From Pseudorhodobacter antarcticus (GTDB lineage: Bacteria; Pseudomonadota; Alphaproteobacteria; Rhodobacterales; Rhodobacteraceae), in assembly GCA_945897655.1 (NCBI GenBank), contig CAMDHB010000081.1:1-11129 (forward strand): a stretch of 11,129 nucleotides of DNA, read 5' to 3'. This document shows, piece by piece, positions 1 to 6,198 of this stretch. The notes beneath the pieces are model-generated. The model had not been told where the DNA came from. It was given only the letters and a program-made list of their open reading frames with translations, and made no database searches. A program made the translations under genes and the position numbers. Each line of letters starts with the position of its first letter. The first letter of the stretch is position 1.

Positions 1-1378
1 GCTTTTCGATGACGCGGGGGCGGATCACCTCACCCGCAGGGCCCATCATCCAGGGGCGGTGATTTGCGTTGCGCCAGCGGCAGGCATCGAACACGCGGGT
101 CTTGTACAGGTCTTTCAGCGGGTTGTAGCCGCCATTCATGTCGCCATAGATCGTGCAATAGCCGACGGCCATTTCGGATTTGTTGCCAGTGGTCAGCAGC
201 ATTTCGCCAAACTTGTTGGACAGCGCCATCAAGAGGAGGCCGCGCAGGCGGGACTGGATGTTTTCTTCGGTCAGGCCGGGCAGGGTGCCTTCGAACAGGG
301 GGCCCAGCGCCGCACCCACGGCGTCCTGCGGGCCGGTGATGGGCACGGTGTCCAGTCGGCAGCCAAGGGCATGGGCGACGGCGGCGGCATCCTCCAGCGA
401 ATGGGCCGAGGTATAGGCGGAGGGCAGCATCACGCAGCGGACATTGGCGGCCCCGATGGCATCGGCGGCGATGGCGGCCACCAGGGCGGAGTCGACGCCG
501 CCGGAGAGGCCAAGGAGCACTTTGGCAAAGCCGGTCTTGCCAAGGTAATCGCGCAAGGACAGGACCATCGCGTGATAGTCAGCCTCATGCGAATTGGGCA
601 GCAGGTCCATGCGGCCCGGCAGGGCGCGCCAGCCATCGGGGGTTTCGGTGAAATCGACATGGGTCACGCAAGGCTCAAACTGCGGCAGTTGCAGGGCCAG
701 CGCGCCGCCGGGGTTCAGCACGAAGGAGGCGCCGTCAAACACCTGATCATCCTGCCCGCCGACCATGTTGAGGTACACCAGCGGCAGGCCGGTTTCGACC
801 ACCCGGGCGACCATCAGGTTGGTGCGGACGGCGGGTTTGCCGCGATGATAGGGGGAGCCGTTGGGGACGAGCAAAATCTCGGCCCCGGTTTCCATCAGGG
901 TTTCGCAGACCTCAGAATGCCAGGCGTCTTCGCAAATCGGCGTGCCGATGCGCAGGGGGCCCACGCGATAGGGGCCGTGGATGTCAGCCGCCGCGAAGAT
1001 GCGCTTTTCGTCAAAGACGCCGCCATTGGGCAGTTCGTGTTTCAGGACAACGGCGGCGATGCGGCCGGCTTCCAGCACGTAGTAGCCGTTGTAAAGCTTG
1101 CCCTCTTTCACATGGGGGCCGCCGATGCCAAGGGCGGGACCATCGGCACAGGCGCGGGCCAGATCCTCGATTGCGGTGATGGCATGGGCCACGAAGGCGG
1201 GTTTCAGGATCAGGTCCTGGGTCTGATAGCCGGTGATAAACATCTCGGTCAACGCGACCATCTGGGCACCGGCTGCGCGGCCTTCGTCCCAGGTGCGTTT
1301 GGCAAGGGCTGCATTGGCGGCAATTGCCCCAAGGGTCGGGTTCAGTTGCGCCAGTGTCAGGCGAAAGGTCTGGGCCAT
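1..1378 (-). CDS. nadE: Glutamine-dependent NAD+ synthetase, 3' end cut by window edge
   Basis: This gene makes NAD+ from deamido-NAD+ (nicotinate adenine dinucleotide), ATP and ammonia; the ammonia comes from glutamine hydrolysed by its own N-terminal domain. It acts in the cytoplasm as the last step of NAD synthesis. Reading the minus strand from ATG at 1378 gives 459 residues with no stop before the edge, so roughly 90 C-terminal residues of a usual ~550-residue enzyme are missing. Residues 1-~250 form a nitrilase-fold glutaminase: the Glu-Lys-Cys triad is E45 (TEMFITGY), K113 (KHELPNGGVFDEKR) and C149 (CEDAW). The synthetase domain follows, with the PP-loop SGGVDS at 292-297 and downstream motifs TEENIQSRLRG, TTGNKSE and YGDMNGGYNPLKDLYK. 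GAGGAT lies just upstream of the start. The gene is divergent from the MORN gene, with 134 bp between the two starts. The long opposite-strand reading frame here is a shadow of this gene. Confidence 0.96.
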   Translation of the reverse strand, partial: MAQTFRLTLAQLNPTLGAIAANAALAKRTWDEGRAAGAQMVALTEMFITGYQTQDLILKPAFVAHAITAIEDLARACADGPALGIGGPHVKEGKLYNGYYVLEAGRIAAVVLKHELPNGGVFDEKRIFAAADIHGPYRVGPLRIGTPICEDAWHSEVCETLMETGAEILLVPNGSPYHRGKPAVRTNLMVARVVETGLPLVYLNMVGGQDDQVFDGASFVLNPGGALALQLPQFEPCVTHVDFTETPDGWRALPGRMDLLPNSHEADYHAMVLSLRDYLGKTGFAKVLLGLSGGVDSALVAAIAADAIGAANVRCVMLPSAYTSAHSLEDAAAVAHALGCRLDTVPITGPQDAVGAALGPLFEGTLPGLTEENIQSRLRGLLLMALSNKFGEMLLTTGNKSEMAVGYCTIYGDMNGGYNPLKDLYKTRVFDACRWRNANHRPWMMGPAGEVIRPRVIEK

Positions 1379-1512
1379 GAGGGATCCTCGGGGTGCTGTC
1401 AGGTTGGTTCTAGCAGGTTGAACGGCGAGGGAAAGCCTGACTGGGTCCACGGCGCTTGTCAGGCCGGGGGGCGGCGGTTAGGTTCGCGGCCAAAGAGCGA
1501 AGGATGCACGGC

Positions 1513-2943
1513 ATGCAGGGCGGACGTATCGGACTATCGGCACTGGTTTTGGTGTTGGCGCTGGCAGGCGGTGTTGCTGCGCAAGAGGTTGTGACCAAGC
1601 AATACGATGATGGGTCGGTGTATGAGGGCACCTTCAAGAACGGCCGGCAGGACGGGACCGGGACCTATACCCTGCCCAACGGCTATTCCTACACGGGCGA
1701 CTGGGTTGAGGGCGAGATCAAGGGCAAGGGGGTGGCGCGCTATCCCAATGGCTCGGTCTATGAAGGCGAGTTTGACAAGGGCAAGCCGGTTGGCACGGGC
1801 AAGATCACTTTCCCCGATGGCGGCACTTATGAGGGCACCTGGACGGCGGGGGCGATGACGGGTGAGGGTGTGGCAGCCTATGCCAACGGGTCGGTCTATA
1901 CGGGCGCCTTTGTGGACGGCAAGCATCAGGGCCGTGGCGTGATGGTCGAACAGACCGGCACGCGGTACGAGGGCGACTGGGTGGCCGGGGTCAAGGAGGG
2001 CACAGGCCGCATCACCTATGCCGATGGCACGGTCTATGACGGCGCGTTGAAGGCGGGCAAGCGGGTTGGGATGGGCAAGCTGATCATGCCGGACGGCTTG
2101 ACCTATGAGGGGATGTGGCAGGATGGCCAGATCAACGGCATCGGCAAGCTGACCCAGCCCAATGGCGATGTCTATGAGGGCAGCTTTGTGGACGGTGAAC
2201 GCGATGGGTCGGGCCAGGTCACCTATGGCAATGGCGACAGCTATCTGGGCGATTTCAAGGAAGACCGGCGTCAGGGCAAGGGTGCCTTCACCGCCAAGGA
2301 TGGCACGCGTTATGAGGGGGCTTGGGTCGCGGGCCGGATGGAGGGGCAGGGGGCGATGACCTATCCGGACGGGTCGGTCTATGAGGGGGCGTTCAAGGAC
2401 GATCTGCCGCATGGTCAGGGCCGCATCACCTATGCCGACAAATCGACCTATGAGGGCACCTGGGTGGCCGGTGGCATCGCGGGCAAGGGCCGGGCGGTTT
2501 ACGCCAGCGGGTTGGTCTATGAGGGCGATTTTGTCGCGGCCAAGCCCGAGGGGCGGGGTGTGATGACCTATCCGGACGGTTACACCTATACCGGCAAATG
2601 GAAGGCCGGGCAGCGCGAGGGCGAGGGCATGGCGACCTATGCCGATGGCACGGTTTATACCGGTCAGTTCGTGGCGGGCTTGCGTGAGGGCAAGGGGTCG
2701 CTGACCGTACCCGACGGCTTTACCTACATCGGCGACTGGAAGGCCGGGGTGATCGAAGGGCAGGGGGTTGCGACCTATCCGGGGGGCGACATTTACGAAG
2801 GCACCTTTGTGGCTGGCAAGCGCGAGGGGCAGGGCAAGCTGACCTACAAGGCGGGGCAGTTGAGCGAGGGGGTTTGGCGGAACGGGATATTGACCGCGCC
2901 TACTCCGGTGGCTCCGGTGGCTCCGGTTGAGGGTGGCGGCTGA
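1513..2943 (+). CDS. Secreted MORN-repeat protein (19 repeats)
   Basis: I chose the ATG at 1513 because GAAGG at 1499-1503 sits 9 bases upstream; ATG 1504 in the same frame is the alternative, and a longer TTG start at 1456 looks unlikely. The 476-residue product begins with a clear signal peptide (GRIGLSALVLVLALAGGVAA, residues 4-23), with likely cleavage after VAA before QEV, so it should be exported. From residue 34 almost to the end it is an unbroken array of 23-residue MORN units of the form G-x-x-Y-x-G-x-(F/W)-x-x-G-x-x-x-G-x-G. It closes with a short Pro/Ala/Val tail (PTPVAPVAPVEGGG). MORN arrays fold as a strip of beta hairpins and in other proteins serve as binding or membrane-associating scaffolds; I see no attached enzymatic domain. 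The function is unknown. The gene is divergent from nadE, and its last 44 bases overlap the convergent acyltransferase gene. A periplasmic or cell-surface scaffold role is only inference. Confidence 0.9.
   Translation: MQGGRIGLSALVLVLALAGGVAAQEVVTKQYDDGSVYEGTFKNGRQDGTGTYTLPNGYSYTGDWVEGEIKGKGVARYPNGSVYEGEFDKGKPVGTGKITFPDGGTYEGTWTAGAMTGEGVAAYANGSVYTGAFVDGKHQGRGVMVEQTGTRYEGDWVAGVKEGTGRITYADGTVYDGALKAGKRVGMGKLIMPDGLTYEGMWQDGQINGIGKLTQPNGDVYEGSFVDGERDGSGQVTYGNGDSYLGDFKEDRRQGKGAFTAKDGTRYEGAWVAGRMEGQGAMTYPDGSVYEGAFKDDLPHGQGRITYADKSTYEGTWVAGGIAGKGRAVYASGLVYEGDFVAAKPEGRGVMTYPDGYTYTGKWKAGQREGEGMATYADGTVYTGQFVAGLREGKGSLTVPDGFTYIGDWKAGVIEGQGVATYPGGDIYEGTFVAGKREGQGKLTYKAGQLSEGVWRNGILTAPTPVAPVAPVEGGG
1612..2892 (+). 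repeat. Tandem 69-bp MORN-coding repeat array, 18 full units plus one partial
   Basis: Eighteen consecutive units of exactly 69 bp (23 codons) run from 1612 to 2853, with a degenerate 13-codon unit (GQLSEGVWRNGIL) after them. No unit has an insertion or deletion. Units alternate between a V-Y...F type and a T-Y...W type, giving a 46-residue super-period. Units 1-9 have F (or L in unit 7) at odd positions. Unit 10 breaks the pattern with F after F, and from unit 11 onward W is at odd positions. Units 10, 12 and 14 lack the usual mid-unit Gly. Some DNA stretches remain identical at multiples of the unit: 2005-2024 matches 2419-2438 (414 bp, six units apart), and 2355-2372 matches 2562-2579 (207 bp, three units apart). 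This suggests growth by internal duplication. Confidence 0.92.
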
Positions 2944-4054
2944 GGCGCGCCTGGTGCGCGCGGGGTTTTGAGGGGCGGAACCAGGCTTCCAGCGTACGGA
3001 AGCTGATTTCGGCGACGGCGACGGAGAGCAGGGCATAGACGATCGCGATGATCCAGACGCTGTCAACGCCCAGCCTGCCCAGCACCAGATTGGCCACATG
3101 CAGCGTGATCAGGTGGTAAAGGTAGATGCCATAGCTCGTCTCGCCCACCCGGGCGAGAGGGCGCCACTGGAGGAGGGGGGCGAGGCCATTATCCTCGCGC
3201 AGCGTCAGGCTGGCCAGAGCGGCGGCCATGGTCAGATGCAAGGCAAGGTTGGGTAGCCCGCGCAGATCGGCGGGCAGGATGGCGGCCAGCAGCGCAACCA
3301 GTGCCAGCAGGACAGGCGCGGACCAGCGGTGGCCGAACAGGCGGTAGAGGGTGGCGAAAGCGCCGGGGTTCTGCATCAGGATTGCCAGAACTGACCCGAT
3401 CAGGATGGGCGCATAGGTGGCGTTGGGCAGGGCAAAGGTGAATGGCCCCCAGTCAAAGGCCCGTATCCCAAGGGGGGCAAAGCCGCCCATGATGCCCATG
3501 ACATTGATCACGATCAGACCCGCCAGCACGGGCAGGATCGCCGGGCGGGGCAGGATCATCAGCAAAAGGGGCCAGACGAGGTAATACTGCTCCTCAACCG
3601 CCAAGGACCATGTGGGCGCGAGGAGCGGGATGGGTTCGGTCAGGAAATTTGCGAGGAAGAAGATATAGGCAGGCAGCGCCTGCAGATAGCGGGTTTCGCC
3701 CTTGACCAGGATGAACCAACCCGCTGCAAGGGCCACGACGAAGAAATACACCGGCAAGATGCGTCTCGCGCGGCGGATGTAAAAGCCGGCGAGGGAGAAG
3801 GACCCATCCCGCCGCTCTTCACGCAGCAAAAGGGTGGTGATCAGGAACCCGCTGAGGACAAAGAAGAAGTCCACACCGAGGAAACCCCGCAGCAGGATTA
3901 TGGCTGGGTCAGCGATCGTGCCCAGGACGGGGCTGTGATGCCACAGGACTGCGGCGATGCAGAGAAAGCGCAGACCGTCGAGCGAGCCAAAGCGGCCGCG
4001 CGTGCGGTAGCCCTCATAGGGCTGGCTGGCATCGGTTGAGGATCGTGTGGACAT
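2900..4054 (-). CDS. Acyltransferase family 3 membrane protein (OafA/YrhL-like)
   Basis: The 384-residue product is an integral inner-membrane acyltransferase of the AT3 family, which moves acetyl or other acyl groups onto surface sugars, lipopolysaccharide or peptidoglycan; the substrate cannot be told from sequence. After a polar N-terminus comes SLDGLRFLCIAAVLWHH (24-40) with the conserved His at about position 40. Next are FLGVDFFFVLSGFLI (58-72), the Arg motif RRARRILP (94-101) and TWSLAVEEQYYLVWP (148-162). About ten hydrophobic segments follow the family layout, the last ending near FRTLEAWF. No periplasmic SGNH domain is attached. The C-terminus is a basic and then Pro/Glu-rich tail (HPQPEPPEPPE) whose codons overlap the 3' end of the MORN gene on the other strand. 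The start is ATG at 4054 with only a weak Shine-Dalgarno. It lies 123 bp downstream of the GntR gene on the same strand, so read-through is possible, but no functional link is shown. Confidence 0.88.
   Translation of the reverse strand: MSTRSSTDASQPYEGYRTRGRFGSLDGLRFLCIAAVLWHHSPVLGTIADPAIILLRGFLGVDFFFVLSGFLITTLLLREERRDGSFSLAGFYIRRARRILPVYFFVVALAAGWFILVKGETRYLQALPAYIFFLANFLTEPIPLLAPTWSLAVEEQYYLVWPLLLMILPRPAILPVLAGLIVINVMGIMGGFAPLGIRAFDWGPFTFALPNATYAPILIGSVLAILMQNPGAFATLYRLFGHRWSAPVLLALVALLAAILPADLRGLPNLALHLTMAAALASLTLREDNGLAPLLQWRPLARVGETSYGIYLYHLITLHVANLVLGRLGVDSVWIIAIVYALLSVAVAEISFRTLEAWFRPSKPRAHQARLSRHPQPEPPEPPE
2945..2969 (+). terminator. Possible intrinsic terminator of the MORN gene
   Basis: Just after the MORN stop codon, GCGCGC (2945-2950) and GCGCGC (2956-2961) can form a six-pair all-GC stem with a five-base loop, followed by GGGG and a short TTTT run (2966-2969). 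The T run is short and offset from the stem, so it is a modest candidate. It lies inside the 3' coding end of the convergent acyltransferase gene. Confidence 0.4.
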
Positions 4055-4177
4055 CTGGCCATCTTTCAGAGCGGGTTGCGCAAGCTATGCAGCACCCATC
4101 AGCCAAGGAAAAGGCCGCGATTGGGGCGGTTTTGGGGCGCAGGCCTGATGCAACACGGGCAATACCGCGCAACCTGC

Positions 4178-4828
4178 CTAACCGGCCAGATGCCGCAGCC
4201 CCTGCGTCACGTCGGTGCGCACGGCGAGCCTGAGGCCAGGCTCATCCCCCGCTTTCAGCGCGGCCAGGATCATGCGGTGATGTTGCGGCACGTCGCGGCG
4301 TTTCAGGCGGTCGTACAGGGCGCGCATGGTGGGGCCAAGTTGCAGCCAGACGGTTTCGCAGATGGCCAGCATCGCGGGTGTTTGGGCGCGCAGATAGAGG
4401 GTGCGGTGAAATTCCAGATTGGTGCGGATATAGGCCACGGCGTTGTGGGTCATCGCGGCGTCCTGGTTCAGGGCGTTGATGGCGGCCAGCCGGTCGATCA
4501 GGGCGAAATGGGCGCGGGGCAGGGCGCGGGAGGCCATTTCAGGCTCGATCAGGGCGCGGAGGGCGGCGAGTTCTTCGATGCGTTCGGGGGAAAGCTCGGG
4601 GGTCGATACACGGCCGGAGGAGGAGATCGTCAGCGCCCCCTCGGCGGCGAGGCGGCGGACGGCCTCGCGGGCCGGGGTCATCGAGACGTTGTATTGGGTG
4701 GCAAGGCCGCGCAGCGTGATGGCATGCCCGGGGGCCAGTTCGCCATGCATGACCTGTTGGCGCAAGGACCGGTAGAGCCGTTCATGCGCGGGGGCGGTGG
4801 GGTCGGCGAGGCGGGGGATAATGGGCAT
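4178..4828 (-). CDS. GntR-family transcriptional regulator, FCD type
   Basis: A 216-residue DNA-binding regulator of the FadR/FCD branch, which usually senses a small organic acid or sugar acid. Residues ~13-75 form the winged helix-turn-helix (LYRSLRQQVMHGEL, then LATQYNVSMTPAREAVRRLAAEGAL). Residues ~84-212 form the all-helical FCD ligand domain, opening with ELAALRALIEPEMASRAL. FCD domains normally bind metal with Asp, His, His, His. Here the first ligand position, in NLEFH, is N137 instead of Asp. H141 and H184 are kept, and the last His is replaced by D206 (AVRTDV). I chose ATG 4828 because the protein then begins shortly before the HTH, as the family does; an upstream extension to 4951 would run over the peptidase stop codon and looks spurious. 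No clear Shine-Dalgarno is visible. A short inverted repeat GACCC/GGGTC (4890-4894/4903-4907) lies about 60-80 bp upstream. Target genes are unknown; the neighbours do not suggest a catabolic pathway. Confidence 0.9.
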   Translation of the reverse strand: MPIIPRLADPTAPAHERLYRSLRQQVMHGELAPGHAITLRGLATQYNVSMTPAREAVRRLAAEGALTISSSGRVSTPELSPERIEELAALRALIEPEMASRALPRAHFALIDRLAAINALNQDAAMTHNAVAYIRTNLEFHRTLYLRAQTPAMLAICETVWLQLGPTMRALYDRLKRRDVPQHHRMILAALKAGDEPGLRLAVRTDVTQGLRHLAG

Positions 4829-4905
4829 GGGGGAAGGGAAGCACCGGGGGGGCGTGGGGTCAAGGGGGCTGCCCGTGTGAGGATATCTGGACCCGAGTGA
4901 TAGGG

Positions 4906-5586
4906 TCAGAACTGATAGGCGTGCAGTTCGCGGCCGTGGGCGTGGAGCCATTTGCGTTGGGCCTGCCAGCCGGGATAAAGCCGGTTGACGACGTCCCAGA
5001 AGGCGTCGGAATGGTTCATCTCAACCATATGCGCCACCTCATGTGCGGCGACATAGGTCAGCACCGGAGGCGGAGCCATGATCAGCCGCCACGAATACAT
5101 CAGCGCCCCGTCATGGGCGCAAGAGCCCCAGCGCGAGCGGGTGTCGCGCAGGGTGATGCGGGTGACCTTGCGGCCGATCTGGGCGGCATAGTGGTCAGAG
5201 GCGGCGGCAAGGCGGTCACGGGCGAGGGTCTTGAGGTAGGCGGCGGTGCGGGTGGCGGCCTGTGCGGGGTCACCGGGCAAGAGGAGCGAATCGCCTGCGA
5301 TGACCGGGCTGCGCGTGGTGCCGGGAGCAAGGGTCAGGAGCCGCCCCTCGACCAGCACGGTGTCGCCCATGCGCAACAGGGATTGCGTCGGGCGTCTGGC
5401 GAGGGCGGCGCGGACCCAGGATTCGTGGCCCAGCGCAAATTCCATCGCGTCGCGTTCGCGGGCGCGCAGCGGCATGGACAGGGTCACACGCCCGTCAAGT
5501 TGCGACACACGCAGGGAAAACCGCGTGGACCGGGCCGAGCGGCGCAGGGTGATCTCGACAGGTGGGGGGCCGGGAAGGGTGGGCAT
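4906..5586 (-). CDS. YgjP/DUF45-type zinc metallopeptidase (SprT-like)
   Basis: The 226-residue product belongs to the YgjP-like metallopeptidase family (often labelled M48 or DUF45). The zinc site is complete: HEVAH at 182-186 gives H182, E183 and H186, with a third ligand His at 192 in MVEMNHSDAFW. The family's RDTRSRWGSC motif is at about 147-156, followed by SWRLIMAPPPVLTYVAAHE, and the C-terminus ends in W-L-H-x-H-G-R-E-L. The N-terminal half has the usual RRSARSTRFSLRV beta-strand pattern. No signal peptide or membrane segment is seen, so it should be cytoplasmic. Its biological substrate is not known. The start is ATG 5586 with GAGG five bases upstream and a promoter-like pair further up. 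It is divergent from the TIGR02300 gene. The GntR gene starts 77 bp after its stop, so the two may be co-transcribed. Confidence 0.93.
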   Translation of the reverse strand: MPTLPGPPPVEITLRRSARSTRFSLRVSQLDGRVTLSMPLRARERDAMEFALGHESWVRAALARRPTQSLLRMGDTVLVEGRLLTLAPGTTRSPVIAGDSLLLPGDPAQAATRTAAYLKTLARDRLAAASDHYAAQIGRKVTRITLRDTRSRWGSCAHDGALMYSWRLIMAPPPVLTYVAAHEVAHMVEMNHSDAFWDVVNRLYPGWQAQRKWLHAHGRELHAYQF

Positions 5587-5609
5587 GGGGCCTCAGAAAG
5601 GTTTGGCAC

Positions 5610-5637
5610 AGAATAGCGGGTTGGCGGGTGGGTGCAA
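5610..5637 (-). promoter_or_regulatory. Candidate sigma70-type promoter of the metallopeptidase gene
   Basis: On the minus strand, TTGCAC (5637-5632) and TATTCT (5615-5610) are separated by 16 bases. The -10 would put transcription start near 5603, giving a short leader with GAGG before ATG 5586. Both boxes resemble the consensus, but this is pattern matching only. Confidence 0.45.
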
Positions 5638-5664
5638 CCGGGAGCGGGGGGTCATGAAAAGCCT

Positions 5665-5670
5665 TTGACA
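5665..5670 (+). promoter_or_regulatory. Perfect -35-like TTGACA upstream of the TIGR02300 gene
   Basis: TTGACA matches the -35 consensus exactly and lies 58 bases before the start codon of the acidic protein gene. I cannot see a good -10 at the expected spacing; TATGGC at 5683 is only 12 bases away. The promoter is therefore suggested rather than shown. It shares the 142-bp divergent spacer with the metallopeptidase promoter. Confidence 0.3.
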
Positions 5671-5728
5671 CCCGCCGCGAGGTATGGCAAGGCAGCCGCT
5701 TACTGGCAAACAGCCCTGAAGGATTGAC

Positions 5729-6058
5729 ATGCCCAAGCTTGAATGGGGCACGAAGCGCACCTGCCCAACCACCGGCAAACGCTTCTACGACCTGAACAAA
5801 ACCCCAATCGTCAGCCCCTATACCGGCGAAGTGGTGGATATCGAAAGCGCGCGTCGCAAGATGCAGGCATCGGTGATTGCGCGCGTCGCCCCTGAGAAGG
5901 ACGATGACGTGCTTGTCGACGACCTGGACGGCGATGAAGAGCTGCTGACGCCCGGCGCGGCCGATGATGCCGAGCTGGACGATGAGCTGCTGGAAGAAGA
6001 TGCTGATGACACGGTTTCGCTGGACGAGCTGACCGAAGTCGCGGGCGACGAAGAGTAA
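5729..6058 (+). CDS. TIGR02300 / FYDLN-acid family protein
   Basis: The 109-residue product has the hallmark N-terminus of this alphaproteobacterial family: KRTCPTTGKRFYDLN, then PIVSPYTGEVV (residues ~9-36). This is followed by a basic helix-like segment (ESARRKMQASVIARV) and a long Asp/Glu-rich tail from about residue 56 to the end (DDDVLVDDLDGDEE, DDELLEEDADD). The function of the family is not established. The single CPxTG cysteine is not enough for a classic four-Cys zinc finger within one chain. GAAGGA (5718-5723) lies five bases before the ATG, an excellent ribosome binding site that fixes the start. The gene is single: divergent from the peptidase gene and closed by its own terminator. 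The strong ribosome site and isolated transcription unit suggest good expression. Confidence 0.93.
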   Translation: MPKLEWGTKRTCPTTGKRFYDLNKTPIVSPYTGEVVDIESARRKMQASVIARVAPEKDDDVLVDDLDGDEELLTPGAADDAELDDELLEEDADDTVSLDELTEVAGDEE

Positions 6059-6072
6059 GATCACGTGTGATC
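6059..6072. repeat. Perfect inverted repeat immediately after the TIGR02300 stop
   Basis: GATCAC, two bases, then GTGATC form a perfect six-base inverted repeat starting at the first base after TAA. It sits just before the terminator stem. The two-base centre is too tight for a good RNA hairpin, so a role at the DNA level, or none, is equally possible. Confidence 0.5.
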
Positions 6073-6077
6073 ACGGT

Positions 6078-6115
6078 AGCCCGGCGTGTCTTGGAGATGC
6101 GCCGGGTTGTTTTAT
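6078..6115 (+). terminator. Rho-independent terminator of the TIGR02300 gene
   Basis: CCCGGCG (6080-6086) pairs with CGCCGGG (6100-6106), extended by an A-T and a G-T pair at the base. The loop is 13 bases and a T-rich run TTGTTTTAT follows. It is placed 20 bases after the stop codon and is the clearest terminator in the window. Confidence 0.85.
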
Positions 6116-6120
6116 GTGAC

Positions 6121-6157
6121 GATACACGATTGTATCCATCGGGATTAGCGTTATATT
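6121..6157 (+). promoter_or_regulatory. Candidate promoter with palindrome over the -35, before the hydrolase gene
   Basis: TTGTAT (6130-6135) and TATATT (6152-6157), 16 bases apart, make a plausible promoter for the downstream hydrolase. The -35 lies inside a perfect inverted repeat, GATACA-CGAT-TGTATC (6121-6136), a typical place for a repressor operator. A second inverted repeat, GCGCAG/CTGCGC (6164-6169/6175-6180), follows in the presumed leader. Confidence 0.45.
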
Positions 6158-6198
6158 GATCCTGCGCAGGCCAACTGCGCGTGAACAGGCGGGAGGCG

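Noticed and set aside
59..1594. Plus-strand open frame of 511 codons
   Set aside because: It is antisense to nadE, whose catalytic motifs are all intact on the minus strand; the composition (Gly, Gln, His, Ala rich) is typical of a mirror frame in GC-rich DNA.
1612..2853. CRISPR-like or minisatellite interpretation of the 69-bp repeat
   Set aside because: The units are contiguous, diverged at wobble positions and in one open frame with MORN residues conserved, so the repeat is protein-coding.
1534..3099. Minus-strand open frame of 521 codons with regular repeats
   Set aside because: Its periodicity is just the reverse reading of the 69-bp MORN array, and it runs into the acyltransferase gene in another frame. 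A long antisense frame is expected when a stop-free unit is copied many times.
4076..4900. Plus-strand frame opposite the GntR gene
   Set aside because: The minus-strand HTH and FCD domains are intact and of normal length, so this frame is a shadow.
5495..6064. Minus-strand frame across the TIGR02300 gene
   Set aside because: It covers the metallopeptidase N-terminus, the divergent promoter spacer and the antisense of a recognisable conserved gene; it shows no family motif of its own.
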